Assembly: GCA_017306715.1 (NCBI GenBank)
Contig: JAFKHV010000007.1
Span: 79,031 to 143,030, forward strand
Reading direction: 5' to 3'
Source: Legionella sp.
GTDB lineage: Bacteria > Pseudomonadota > Gammaproteobacteria > Legionellales > Legionellaceae
Length of the DNA stretch: 64,000 bases
Numbering within the stretch: the first letter of the stretch is position 1; each line of letters opens with the position of its first letter. Shown here piece after piece: positions 55,826 through 64,000 of the stretch. Made by a program: the position numbers and the translations under genes. Below the pieces are notes generated by a model that was given only the letters and a program-made list of their open reading frames with translations, was not told where the DNA came from and made no database searches.

Positions 55826-57250
55826 TTAATCTACTTTAAAGCCTGTAGGTTTCGCATTGATTTTTACAGGGATAAGATTATTCGTCAACTGTGCCACGGC
55901 TTTGTCTACACGTCGTTGTAACCTGATTTCCACCATAATGGTTTCATTTGGATGAAGGATTTTATTAATGTCAGCAAGCGAGGAATGAAAATCCAATGTT
56001 CGGTAGTACGCGAGTGCTTGAGCACTTATCCCTGGATGTGCCTGAATCCGGAACCCCAAATTTCCTTGCATTTTTGGTGTATTGATACCGGACTCCATGA
56101 CATCGTAATCTAAGAAATAAGTTAATTTGCCGCGATTATGTTGGTTTTGCTGGCGGTCTACAAAGAAACCTGGGGGTAGGGCAAATTCGCTGTATTTAGG
56201 TCCGGCTGTTAGGTAAAGATCATAGTCTTCAAGATGATTACCACGGTCATCAATAAGACGAAATATAATCATCGAATAGCGATTTGTAATAAACTCGCGC
56301 TTATAAATTAATGTTTTTACATATTCTAAATGTTCATTTTCCTGGGTTTTTTTTGAAAGTTTGGTTAGATCGGTTGCTAAATTATCATAAGCGGCTTGAG
56401 TTTTTACTTGCAGGCAACGGAGAACCCATGTCGCAGCAGGATGTGATGCAGCATTATTCAAAGTAATACTGCGTATTATACCCATTCTTTTCCCTGAGTG
56501 CGCGCATCCTGGAAGAATGCCCAAGGCTATAGGTTTAGTTCGTGTCATTTTGGAGACAACCAAATTCTCGCCATTAGTACCCTCTTGGTGGAGTTTGAGT
56601 AGGCTGTAATTCATGTTTGCTGCAGTGACGCGTACCACCCCATCGGATCCCGCCTCTCCGGTATACGAATTGAGTGCATCATAAAGTTGGCGATCAATGG
56701 CTTGACCAGTTAGCACAAAGCAATATATACCATGAGCAGTACAATCGTAATCAAGCCAACTCTCATTAAGTTGCCAGCTTTGATCACTACCCAGCTCCAA
56801 CCAATCGAGGATATGTTGTCCAGGTTCAATCCCCTCAAAAAAACTTTTAATCCGACTTAATCGGGATTTACCCAATTGTGCGAGGGCTGAGCCATGATTC
56901 GCTGGGGCAAGCATAATGAGATGACTTAAGGGGCATTGCGTGAGGTTATTCTTGTAGTAGAGATCCATCCATTTACGGACAATCGGCCCTCCTGTTGAGT
57001 GGGTGATACAAGCAAAACGCTCTCCTGTGCGCATTTTAGAGGCAATTGTATCGTGTACCGCGTGATTAAAAGCACGAGCAATATCATCAACGGTAACGGT
57101 ATCGTCAAAGCTGATATAATGACCTAGATAAATATTTCCTACATGAATATTAAGGCTGCCCTCTTTGCTTTGCTTTTCAAGCCACTGAGGGAGTTCCCCA
57201 AAGGTATTGGTGTGTGTAACACTCCATCCATGAACAAAGATAACAATCAT
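55826..57250 (-). CDS. plaB: PlaB-type phospholipase A/lysophospholipase
   Basis: The protein is 474 residues, the length of L. pneumophila PlaB. Its predicted triad falls at the same numbers: Ser85 in THSTGGP, Asp203 in GSDGVV and His251 in GCAHSG. PlaB is a cell-associated, outer-membrane phospholipase A and lysophospholipase with strong haemolytic activity and a role in lung infection. It has no signal peptide; residues 1-300 are an alpha/beta hydrolase and the C-terminal 170 residues a beta-sandwich that anchors the enzyme and shapes its tetramer. The N-terminal oxyanion segment is FVHGWS. The ATG is followed at once by the first beta strand, as in the known enzyme. Confidence 0.95.
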   Translation of the reverse strand: MIVIFVHGWSVTHTNTFGELPQWLEKQSKEGSLNIHVGNIYLGHYISFDDTVTVDDIARAFNHAVHDTIASKMRTGERFACITHSTGGPIVRKWMDLYYKNNLTQCPLSHLIMLAPANHGSALAQLGKSRLSRIKSFFEGIEPGQHILDWLELGSDQSWQLNESWLDYDCTAHGIYCFVLTGQAIDRQLYDALNSYTGEAGSDGVVRVTAANMNYSLLKLHQEGTNGENLVVSKMTRTKPIALGILPGCAHSGKRMGIIRSITLNNAASHPAATWVLRCLQVKTQAAYDNLATDLTKLSKKTQENEHLEYVKTLIYKREFITNRYSMIIFRLIDDRGNHLEDYDLYLTAGPKYSEFALPPGFFVDRQQNQHNRGKLTYFLDYDVMESGINTPKMQGNLGFRIQAHPGISAQALAYYRTLDFHSSLADINKILHPNETIMVEIRLQRRVDKAVAQLTNNLIPVKINAKPTGFKVD

Positions 57251-57377
57251 AACATCCCTATACTGATACAGACGAACAGGTATTTTTAAAAGAATCTGTG
57301 GGATGAAATTTTATAAGAATAACAAGTCAAATGATATACTCAGGCCAGATAATGGAAAAATTTGGTTGAACTTATTA

Positions 57378-57404
57378 CTGGAGTTAAGTTAATTCTTACT
57401 CCAG
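57378..57404 (-). terminator. Bulged hairpin after the multi-pass membrane gene
   Basis: CTGGAGTTAAG (57378-57388) pairs with CTTACTCCAG (57395-57404) with one bulged T, six bases beyond the minus-strand stop at 57411. Confidence 0.45.
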
Positions 57405-57410
57405 GGATAA

Positions 57411-59054
57411 TTATTTTACACCTAAATAAGAGGCATAATTATCAGTTTGCTCTTGTGCGCTATGGTCATGACAGCGACCAAAAAATTTTCCATGTTGCGT
57501 ATTAGAGCAATCAAATTCAGGATCTTGTGGAGCAGTTTTATCAGACTGCATAGATGATTCATTATCCTCAATAGCTCCATCATTTTCATCGATTTTTTCC
57601 AATAACGGTTTTTCTGCTTCTGAGGGAGGAGTGTGTTTGTGTTTATGAAAAACAGCAGGCCAGGTAAATGCTATGGATACAAACACAAGAATAATTGGTG
57701 ATAACACAGCCATGGTAATGGTTAACACAAGTTTCGCACCAATTGTTTCCCCTAAAGTTTCACCAATATGGATACCACTACGAATGCCACCGGCGACGGA
57801 GTAGGCAAGTGAGTCACCTGTTAAAGCAAATATTTTTAAGAGATTGATAATACTGTGTTTTAACCTTTGTCCTTGGGTCAGGGTCTCATCCGATGGTAAG
57901 CGAATTGCTGCCAGTTTTTCCTTTAGATCAACATAAGTTTTTGGATTAAAGACTTTGTATACTTGAGAAAAAGTATTGACTACCATTGTGGTCAAAGTGC
58001 AAATCACCGAGATAGTTCGAGCTAGAGAAGTGTTGGAGTTTGCACCCAAAGCAAAAAATAGTTTATTGACCCCTGATACAGCAGTAAACCAGGTTAATGT
58101 TGCATAGACGGATAAAAAAACGGTGCTTACGGCTCCTAGTAAAATGCATCGCAACAAACCATAAGATTTTTTGTAATCGTCAATAAAAAGATTTTTGAAC
58201 TTTACATAATTCTCACGAATACCTACTGCTTGAAACGAATAAAAAGAGACTGCAGCAATCAACGATAAGCCAATAGTTACGACCAAGACCAAAGGATTAG
58301 AGACCAGTGCACCAGCCCCCAAAAAGGTGAGCAGTCCTACCAGACCCGCATAACCTGATATACCAGCTGAAATACAAGCCAGTAAAGTCACAATGCCAAA
58401 GAATAATTTCTGCCCATGCTCTAGAAGGGTCTTTTGTTGCAAATTTTCTACCAGAATTTTGGAAGTTTTTTGTTTTTTTGGTTGAAAGCCTGCACTATCC
58501 AGCATCGCTTGCCCGCGACTCAATAAACACACTATTCCGTTACATAAGGAAAGCACGATTGCAAGGCTTAAGCTTAAAATGAATGGTGCACCGAGCGTAC
58601 TTAATAATCCGAGGCAAAATACCATGCAAAGCGCCATCGAGGTTACTACTTTGCCGATGACCAAAGGCACTCCCTTAATTAATCTGTTTTTATTTTGCGC
58701 ATGAGTCCGGGTAAATTCCTGATCATTACTTGAGAGAGTAGCGATTTGTAAGATTTCTTGTTTCGATAATCTTTTTCCGCCGGACAAGATCTCTCCCCAT
58801 TTGAAGGTGAGAAAGCTCCAAATATAATGAGAAAAGGGTCGTTTTAGTATATCTGTTATGCGCAGATCACCTTTTAAAATAGCCTGTTTAGTTTTTTGCG
58901 ATTCTTCTTCGGTAAACTGATATTCTTTAAACGAAGCAATTATCCAATCCTTTTGCGTGCTCATTTTTCTTTTTAAAACCATTAAAACATCAGGTCGTTT
59001 GTAATTAGTCAATTCGTTCTCATCTTTTGTTAATAAATTAACGATCTCGTTCAT
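57411..59054 (-). CDS. Multi-pass membrane protein with acidic tail, candidate effector
   Basis: The frame opens at GTG 59084, but ATG 59054 has AGGGA upstream and gives 547 residues. A charged N-terminus (about 1-110) precedes roughly eight to ten hydrophobic segments in pairs (for example VVTSMALCMVFCLGLLSTLG, LVLVVTIGLSLIAAVSFYSF, LVLTITMAVLSPIILVFVSI). The C-terminal 85 residues are soluble, rich in Glu, Asp, Ser and Gln (DENDGAIEDNESSMQSD). No transporter motif is recognised. Paired hydrophobic hairpins with an acidic tail are seen in Legionella effectors that insert into host membranes, but an inner-membrane protein of the bacterium is equally possible. Confidence 0.72.
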   Translation of the reverse strand: MNEIVNLLTKDENELTNYKRPDVLMVLKRKMSTQKDWIIASFKEYQFTEEESQKTKQAILKGDLRITDILKRPFSHYIWSFLTFKWGEILSGGKRLSKQEILQIATLSSNDQEFTRTHAQNKNRLIKGVPLVIGKVVTSMALCMVFCLGLLSTLGAPFILSLSLAIVLSLCNGIVCLLSRGQAMLDSAGFQPKKQKTSKILVENLQQKTLLEHGQKLFFGIVTLLACISAGISGYAGLVGLLTFLGAGALVSNPLVLVVTIGLSLIAAVSFYSFQAVGIRENYVKFKNLFIDDYKKSYGLLRCILLGAVSTVFLSVYATLTWFTAVSGVNKLFFALGANSNTSLARTISVICTLTTMVVNTFSQVYKVFNPKTYVDLKEKLAAIRLPSDETLTQGQRLKHSIINLLKIFALTGDSLAYSVAGGIRSGIHIGETLGETIGAKLVLTITMAVLSPIILVFVSIAFTWPAVFHKHKHTPPSEAEKPLLEKIDENDGAIEDNESSMQSDKTAPQDPEFDCSNTQHGKFFGRCHDHSAQEQTDNYASYLGVK

Positions 59055-59219
59055 ACCAACAAATCCCTTTTTTCTGCAAATCACGTAGCTTATTTATAAT
59101 TGCACAAAATTTCTATAAAATTTTTAAAAATTTACTGATTCAGAGGAGAAAACCATCATCATTTCAGTTAGAAAATTTGACATAACCTGCGAGTTACTTT
59201 TTAATCTTATTTTTTTATC

Positions 59220-60602
59220 ATGATGTGGACATTCATGGCTCTGCTGAAATTGCTTAAACCGGCTCCTTATCTGCCTGAAATTCAAAATAAAAGCACTGTC
59301 GATCGGCAATATCGTTATTGGCGTATACGTACTTTTTATGCAATGTACGTCGGCTATGCTTTATTTTATTTCACACGCAAAAGTTTCACCTTTGCGATGC
59401 CAGCGCTGCAAAGTGGTTTGGGAATGACCAAAACTGAACTTGGAATGATTGCCAGCATTTTAAGTTTGAGTTATGGGATTAGTAAATTTTTAAGCGGGAT
59501 TTTGGGAGATAAGTCTAATCCACGGTATTTAATGGCAATTGGACTTATTCTAACCGGAGTGGTGAATATTTTATTTGGGTTATCCTCAACTTGGTGGTTA
59601 TTTGCAATTTTTTGGGGTTTGAATGGTTGGTTTCAAGGTTGGGGCTGGCCCGGTTGCACCAAGCTTTTGACTCATTGGTATTCTCAATCCGAACGCGGGC
59701 GTTGGTGGAGTATCTGGAATACATCACATAATGTTGGTGGTGCTTTAATTCCATTAATTGTTGCAGCGTGCGCACAGTATTTTGGCTGGCGATCAGCGAT
59801 GTATGTACCTGGAATTATCTGCATTTTTGGAGGTTTTTTTCTAATTAATCGCTTAAGGGATACCCCCCAATCGCTTGGTCTGCCCCCAATTGAGCATTAT
59901 CATCATGAATCTTCTGATTCCTCCAATTTGCAACAGGAAAAATCTGAGTTTTCAGTTAAAGAAATTCTTTGGAATTATGTACTCAGCAACCCTTATATAT
60001 GGATTCTCTCAATTTCTTATTTATTCATTTACATTGTGCGCACAGCAATTAACGATTGGAGTATGTTGTACTTAACGGAGGTCAAAGAGTATTCCTTAAT
60101 TACTGCCGGTAGTTGTGTCATCTGGTTTGAGGTGGGTGGTTTTTTTGGAAATCTGGTGGCTGGCTGGTTTTCGGATAAAGTGTTTCATGGCAAACGGAAT
60201 CCGATCAATGTGCTCTTTACCGCAGGCGTGTTCGTTACTCTATTACTGTTTAACATCACAAAAGGATATATACCCTTCCTGGATTCTTTATTTCTTTTCT
60301 TCTTTGGTTTTTTTATATTTGGACCGCAGATGATGATTGGTATGGCTTGTGCGGAACTGTCCCATAAAAAAGCTGCAGCGACCGCAACTGGATTTGCGGG
60401 ATTTTTTGCTTACTGTTTAGGTGCCGTCTTGGCAGGTGCTCCTCTAGGGGCAATCATTAAAAATTACGGTTGGGATAGCTTTTTCATGACCTTGTTTGTC
60501 TGTTGCCTCATCCCAGTGTTTCTAATGCTGCCTTTATGGCAGGTGAAATCAAACCCCAGATATCAAAAACCTGAATTCTCAGGCCAGTCCGAATTTGCAT
60601 AA
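59220..60602 (+). CDS. OPA-family sugar-phosphate/glycerol-phosphate transporter (UhpC/GlpT-like)
   Basis: The 460-residue MFS protein has about 12 membrane segments. OPA-family marks are RYWRIRTFYAMYVGYALFYF, FTRKSFTFAMPAL, GMTKTELGMIASILSLSYG, KFLSGILGDKSNPR and GWGWPGCTKLLTHWYSQSER. This is the pattern of UhpC/UhpT/GlpT proteins that exchange organophosphates for phosphate. For an intracellular bacterium it could import host hexose phosphate or glycerol-3-phosphate. Three in-frame ATGs (59220, 59223, 59235) are possible starts. No two-component uhpAB genes are adjacent, so sensing is less likely than transport. Confidence 0.88.
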   Translation: MMWTFMALLKLLKPAPYLPEIQNKSTVDRQYRYWRIRTFYAMYVGYALFYFTRKSFTFAMPALQSGLGMTKTELGMIASILSLSYGISKFLSGILGDKSNPRYLMAIGLILTGVVNILFGLSSTWWLFAIFWGLNGWFQGWGWPGCTKLLTHWYSQSERGRWWSIWNTSHNVGGALIPLIVAACAQYFGWRSAMYVPGIICIFGGFFLINRLRDTPQSLGLPPIEHYHHESSDSSNLQQEKSEFSVKEILWNYVLSNPYIWILSISYLFIYIVRTAINDWSMLYLTEVKEYSLITAGSCVIWFEVGGFFGNLVAGWFSDKVFHGKRNPINVLFTAGVFVTLLLFNITKGYIPFLDSLFLFFFGFFIFGPQMMIGMACAELSHKKAAATATGFAGFFAYCLGAVLAGAPLGAIIKNYGWDSFFMTLFVCCLIPVFLMLPLWQVKSNPRYQKPEFSGQSEFA

Positions 60603-60625
60603 TACAGTGTGATTTTAGATGCCAG

Positions 60626-60667
60626 GGGGCGATAGTCGTTAAGGTATTAGTAGCTCGACTATGCCCC
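60626..60667 (+). terminator. Hairpin after the OPA transporter gene
   Basis: GGGGC-G-ATAGTCG (60626-60638) pairs with CGACTATGCCCC (60656-60667), with one bulged G and a 17-base loop, 24 bases beyond the stop. The T-run after it is poor. Confidence 0.5.
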
Positions 60668-60880
60668 ACGCGCTTTCTTAGAGACGTGACAGACAATATG
60701 TCCGTATGTTTCAATGGTACTTAGAGATTTATGCAATTATTTTAATAATTTTAAGTTTATGCTAATAAGCAAATACCGAATAATGCGCGCAGAGTCACGT
60801 AAATATTGTGAGGCGCTCTATCATGTTTTTGCAGTTTACCCATCTTTGATTATTTATTTAAATCTTTATATTGAGAACTT

Positions 60881-61534
60881 ATGGATAAGTTTGTTGATCG
60901 ACAATATGCAGGCACTATTTTAGCGAAGTATCTTGCCAAGTACACGAAACAGGCGAATGCAATTGTATTAGCCCTGCCTCGTGGCGGAATTCCGGTGGCC
61001 TTTGAGATAGCGTTGGCTCTTTCAATTCCTTTGGATATTTTTACTGTTCGAAAATTAGGTGTTCCAGGACAGGAAGAGGTCGCTATGGGTGCTATTGCTT
61101 CAGGCGATATCATTATTTTTAATGAGATATTGATGAAACAATTGCATATGGACCCCGCAGTTGTCGATGGCGTTTTAAAAAAAGAACAAGTAGAGCTGCG
61201 CCGCCGTGAGTATTTGTACCGAGGCGATCGTCCTTTTCCTTCATTAGCAAATAAAACAGTGATTTTGGTTGATGATGGTATCGCCACAGGCGCGTCGATG
61301 CGTGCGGCTGTTGTAGCATTACGTAAACATAAACCATCTGCCATCATCGTTGCAGTTCCTGTCGCAGATTATGATGCTTACCAAAGAATTAAAAAAATGG
61401 TCGATAAAATGATTTGTCCCTTAATACCGAATAATTTCATTGCAGTAGGTGAATGGTATGACAATTTTTCTCAGGTATCGGATAGGGAGGCCATTGCATT
61501 TTTAGAGAGGTCGAATTTAAACGAGCAGGAGTAA
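60881..61534 (+). CDS. Phosphoribosyltransferase-family protein
   Basis: The 217-residue protein has the type I PRT fold with the PRPP-binding loop VILVDDGIATGASMRAA near 127-143 and a hood opening RQYAGTILAKYLAKY. ALPRGGIPVAFEIA, DIFTVRKLGVPGQEEVAMGA and CPLIPNNFIAVGEWYDNFSQ are marks of a predicted PRT subfamily often found with universal stress proteins and hydrolases. True substrate is unknown. A weak ribosome site (TTGAGAA) precedes the ATG. The UspA-like and alcohol dehydrogenase genes follow in the same direction. Confidence 0.85.
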   Translation: MDKFVDRQYAGTILAKYLAKYTKQANAIVLALPRGGIPVAFEIALALSIPLDIFTVRKLGVPGQEEVAMGAIASGDIIIFNEILMKQLHMDPAVVDGVLKKEQVELRRREYLYRGDRPFPSLANKTVILVDDGIATGASMRAAVVALRKHKPSAIIVAVPVADYDAYQRIKKMVDKMICPLIPNNFIAVGEWYDNFSQVSDREAIAFLERSNLNEQE

Positions 61535-61621
61535 GATAGTCATGATAAACGAATTGAATGAATTTTCTTTACATTCATTGAGTTATACTGATTAGAACCG
61601 GACTATTCTTTAAGGAAAAAA

Positions 61622-62077
61622 ATGAAATACAAACGTATTTTAGTAGCTGTTGATGGCAGTGAGACCTCGGATTTGGCATTACAAGAAGCTATTGACCTGA
61701 CCAAAGATCAGAAAGGCAGCTTGAGGATTATCCATGTTCTTGATGAAGCAATTGTTAAATATGCAGAAACCTATATAGACTATAAAACACTTTGGGCCCT
61801 CTATAAAAAAGAAGGACAGGATCTTATAGAGCGAATAAATAAACAGTTAACCCACGAAAATATTGATTTTTCAGTCGACTTGGTTGTGCTTAAAGTAAAT
61901 AAAGGCCGACTTGCCGAAAAAATTGCTGCGGAAGCAAAAAAATGGCATGCCGATTTGCTAGTTATCGGTACCCATGGGCGGCAGGGAATTAGTCATTTCT
62001 TTTTAGGAAGCGTAGCCGAAAGAGTGCTGCGTTTAGCGTCTATGCCTGTACTTTTAATTCGAGGTCAGCAACAATAA
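61622..62077 (+). CDS. Universal stress protein (UspA family)
   Basis: The 151-residue protein has the single Usp domain: RILVAVDGSETSDLALQEA at the start and the ATP-binding G-x2-G-x9-G-S pattern in GTHGRQGISHFFLGSVAE, ending SMPVLLIR. Members help survival under stress and starvation in the cytoplasm. TTAAGGAAAAAA precedes the ATG. It lies between a phosphoribosyltransferase gene and an alcohol dehydrogenase gene, 38 bases before the latter. Confidence 0.93.
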   Translation: MKYKRILVAVDGSETSDLALQEAIDLTKDQKGSLRIIHVLDEAIVKYAETYIDYKTLWALYKKEGQDLIERINKQLTHENIDFSVDLVVLKVNKGRLAEKIAAEAKKWHADLLVIGTHGRQGISHFFLGSVAERVLRLASMPVLLIRGQQQ

Positions 62078-62114
62078 TTATTAGAGCGTCATTAAAAAAG
62101 ATTAAGGAGGATTT

Positions 62115-63146
62115 ATGAAAGCACTTGTTTACCAAGGTAGGGGGAACAAAGCCATTGAAGATCGTCCAAAACCAACAATTCAAAGTCAGACGGACGTTAT
62201 TCTAAAGGTTAAGAAAACAACTATTTGCGGAACGGATCTCCATATTCTCAAAGGAGACGTCAGTACCTGTGCCCCAGGCAGAATACTTGGTCATGAAGGT
62301 ATTGGTGTAGTTGAGAAAATTGGATCCAATGTAGAATCATTCTCTGTGGGTGACGAAGTACTGATCTCCTGTATTTCGGCATGTTCTCGATGTGAATACT
62401 GTCGACGGGCTATGTATTCTCATTGTAAAAATGGAGGATGGTGCCTTGGAAATACTATTGATGGGACTCAAGCAGAATATGTCCGTATTCCACATGCAGA
62501 TACCAGTCTATATAAAATTCCTAATCTCACTGATGATGCGTTTGTAATGCTAAGTGATATTCTTCCTACTGGTTTCGAATGTGGTGTACTGAACGGAAAA
62601 ATTCAGCCAGGGTCTACTGTTGCGATAGTTGGGGCAGGGCCCATTGGTCTAGCTGTATTGCTGACTGCTAAGCTGTATTCTCCTTCTTTAATTATCATGA
62701 TTGACCAAGACGAGCATCGTTTGAATATCGCCAAACAGCTTGGTGCGCATTTTGTTTTGAATTCAGCGAATGAAAATATTACTAATAGAATAATGGAACT
62801 GACGCAATCTGGCGTAGATACGGCGATTGAGGCGGTGGGTATTCCTGAGACTTTTGTGATGTGTGAGAATATAGTCGCCCCTGGAGGGACGATTGCCAAC
62901 GTTGGCGTTCATGGTGTCGAAGCGCCCCTTTATTTAGAACGATTATGGTCACAAAATATCACCATTACGACTCGCCTTGTCGATACCGTGACGACACCCA
63001 TGCTTCTAAAAATGGTCGCTTCCCAAAAAATCAAGCCCAATATGCTCATAAGCCATCATTTCAACTTTGAAGATATTCTGGATGCATATGAAACATTTGC
63101 TGAGGCAAGTAAAACCCAAGCTATAAAAATGATCATTAACATGTAA
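62115..63146 (+). CDS. Zinc-dependent alcohol dehydrogenase (MDR family)
   Basis: The 343-residue protein has catalytic zinc ligands in TTICGTDLHILKGD and GHEGIG, a structural-zinc cluster CSRCEYCRRAMYSHC and an NAD loop GAGPIGLAVLL. It resembles the alcohol dehydrogenase/threonine-dehydrogenase-like group (342-345 residues) often clustered with Usp and phosphoribosyltransferase genes in oxygen-limitation regulons. The substrate is probably a short alcohol or aldehyde. AGGAGG precedes the ATG. It is distinct from the tdh gene at 48 kb, with different HILKGD in place of HIYSWDEW. Confidence 0.92.
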   Translation: MKALVYQGRGNKAIEDRPKPTIQSQTDVILKVKKTTICGTDLHILKGDVSTCAPGRILGHEGIGVVEKIGSNVESFSVGDEVLISCISACSRCEYCRRAMYSHCKNGGWCLGNTIDGTQAEYVRIPHADTSLYKIPNLTDDAFVMLSDILPTGFECGVLNGKIQPGSTVAIVGAGPIGLAVLLTAKLYSPSLIIMIDQDEHRLNIAKQLGAHFVLNSANENITNRIMELTQSGVDTAIEAVGIPETFVMCENIVAPGGTIANVGVHGVEAPLYLERLWSQNITITTRLVDTVTTPMLLKMVASQKIKPNMLISHHFNFEDILDAYETFAEASKTQAIKMIINM

Positions 63147-63181
63147 TAAATTAATAAAAAATATAAACATTTTTTGCAAAT

Positions 63182-64000
63182 TTATAAATGTTTCTGCGCA
63201 AGCAAATGAGCAAATATTCCTTGTTTGGGTTTTCCGTTGTCATCAAGCTTGTGCAATTGACCCGGACGCTCTTTATATTCCAGAATAGACCAGCCACTAT
63301 CTTGATAGAAATGATAAAGTTCCTCGGATTCGGGCAAATAAGTAAAACTTTGAGGATAATCATAGATTTCTGCTTTAATTGGAAAAACCAGATAATGCAT
63401 CCCTGCAGTCGATGTTAAGGATTGTAGTTTTGTAAGTAAAAGGGGTACGCTGCCTGGATTTAAAAACTGCAGGGCGACTGTGGAATAGATAAAATCAAAG
63501 TTCTTGGTGTCTATGTTGAGCGGTTGATTTAGATCCTGAATTAGCGTCTCAATATTTGTGAGTCCTTCTTGTGTTGCGATATGATTAATCTGTTTAATCG
63601 CTTCCTCATTTTTATCTATACCCATAACTCTATGGCCTGTTAAAGCAAAAGTTAATGGATTTCTACCTGAGCCGCAGCCAACATCTAAAACCGACATTTT
63701 TTCTCGCTCTCTTAAGTAGTTTTGATGGATGGTCCACAGGTCTTGATGGATGGGGGCCAGGTGATATTTTTTCTCAAAATAACGATGCGGTTGGCAGCAA
63801 AACTGCAAAGTAGCTTTAAATTCAGCACTGGTGTCAATAAGCTTGTGCCATGATCCGGGTGGTATGATAAGCGTTGGAAGGTTGGGGTTTACTGTTTGTT
63901 GTGATAATTTCTCTCCATGCCCATTAAGGTAAGCAAACTCAATGGTGCCTTCATGAACAGTCAATTTTCCCCAGGTCCCCTCTTTAGTGCTGTGCTTATC
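63182..64000 (-). CDS. tehB: TehB-like tellurite-resistance methyltransferase, N-terminus cut by window edge
   Basis: The stop is at 63182 and the frame stays open to the right edge. A TTG at 63964 is not the start: the 12 codons before it read DKHSTKEGTWGK, matching the TehB N-terminal domain (like EKHNTKVGTWGK in Haemophilus). The N-terminal DUF1971-like sheet domain (IPPGSWHKLIDTS) is followed by a SAM methyltransferase: LDVGCGSGRNPLTFALTGHRVMGIDKN (quoted in part VLDVGCGSGRNPL), IYSTVALQFL, and a C-terminal GQLHKLDDNGKPKQGIFA. TehB methylates tellurite, selenite and related oxyanions. About 20-30 N-terminal residues are missing. The gene converges on the alcohol dehydrogenase. Confidence 0.93.
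   Translation of the reverse strand, partial: DKHSTKEGTWGKLTVHEGTIEFAYLNGHGEKLSQQTVNPNLPTLIIPPGSWHKLIDTSAEFKATLQFCCQPHRYFEKKYHLAPIHQDLWTIHQNYLREREKMSVLDVGCGSGRNPLTFALTGHRVMGIDKNEEAIKQINHIATQEGLTNIETLIQDLNQPLNIDTKNFDFIYSTVALQFLNPGSVPLLLTKLQSLTSTAGMHYLVFPIKAEIYDYPQSFTYLPESEELYHFYQDSGWSILEYKERPGQLHKLDDNGKPKQGIFAHLLAQKHL

Noticed and set aside
61556..61580. AATGAA/TTCATT inverted repeat before the Usp gene
   Set aside because: Only six base pairs in AT-rich sequence with no further symmetry; likely chance.
63182..63964. TehB-like frame as a complete gene starting at TTG 63964
   Set aside because: Codons upstream of the TTG continue the TehB N-terminal domain to the window edge, so the gene is truncated by the window.
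1..64000. Insertion sequences, integrases, prophage genes, tRNA or rRNA genes
   Set aside because: None was recognised on either strand; a tRNAscan or ISfinder run would settle weak cases.

Overview
The window looks like chromosome of a Legionella species (gammaproteobacterium), probably not L. pneumophila itself. The strongest evidence is a 474-residue PlaB-type phospholipase A whose predicted catalytic residues fall at Ser85, Asp203 and His251, as in L. pneumophila PlaB. Supporting evidence is a DotI/IcmL-family paralogue and several genes built like Dot/Icm effectors: a PlcC/CegC1-like phospholipase C, a CE-clan cysteine protease, an LRR protein and a large helical-repeat protein with a nuclear-localisation-like motif. 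No rRNA, tRNA, insertion sequence, prophage or CRISPR array was seen. Nearly all genes are intact.

Layout. 1-4.2 kb: a partial secreted protein, a PlcC-like phospholipase, a Ulp1/YopJ-like cysteine protease and an FtsJ-type RNA methyltransferase, all on the minus strand. 4.3-6.7 kb: formaldehyde detoxification operon (S-hydroxymethylglutathione dehydrogenase, S-formylglutathione hydrolase, SnoaL-like protein). 6.8-13.5 kb: LRR effector candidate, TPR protein, Bcr/CflA drug exporter, DUF4189 and PEBP-like secreted proteins, and a secreted hypothetical protein. 13.7-17.6 kb: a two-gene unit ending in a large FAD-oxidase/methyltransferase fusion, closed by a strong terminator. 17.9-24 kb: YbaL antiporter, nitroreductase, and a reprolysin-like metalloprotease operon.

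24.2-30.5 kb is the most notable metabolic block. It is a four-gene operon: DJ-1/PfpI protein, ALO-type FAD oxidoreductase, a 3-ketodihydrosphingosine-reductase-like SDR, and a single polypeptide joining fatty-acyl-AMP ligase, acyl carrier protein and alpha-oxoamine synthase. Together these could activate a fatty acid, tether it, condense it with an amino acid (serine by analogy) and reduce the ketone, which would give a sphinganine-like long-chain base.

30.6-38.2 kb: proS, a GT4 glycosyltransferase, an inverse-autotransporter-like protein with a beta-helix and glycine-rich passenger, then a FecR-domain protein and an outer-membrane barrel. 38.3-40.7 kb: a 784-residue protein with two blocks of about 32-residue repeats resembling TALE/BAT DNA-binding repeats, a basic NLS-like cluster and an acidic C-terminus. 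40.9-51.4 kb: mainly housekeeping genes (SulP-carbonic anhydrase fusion, ttcA, TolC-family protein, pcm, kbl-tdh-ettA, L,D-transpeptidase). 51.4-57.3 kb: DotI/IcmL paralogue, hutG, DUF883 protein, small lipoprotein, outer-membrane barrel, DUF488 protein and plaB. 57.4-64 kb: a multi-pass membrane protein, an OPA-family sugar-phosphate transporter, a phosphoribosyltransferase/universal-stress/alcohol-dehydrogenase set, and tehB running off the right edge.

Functions are inferred from motifs and remembered family features; no database search was run.
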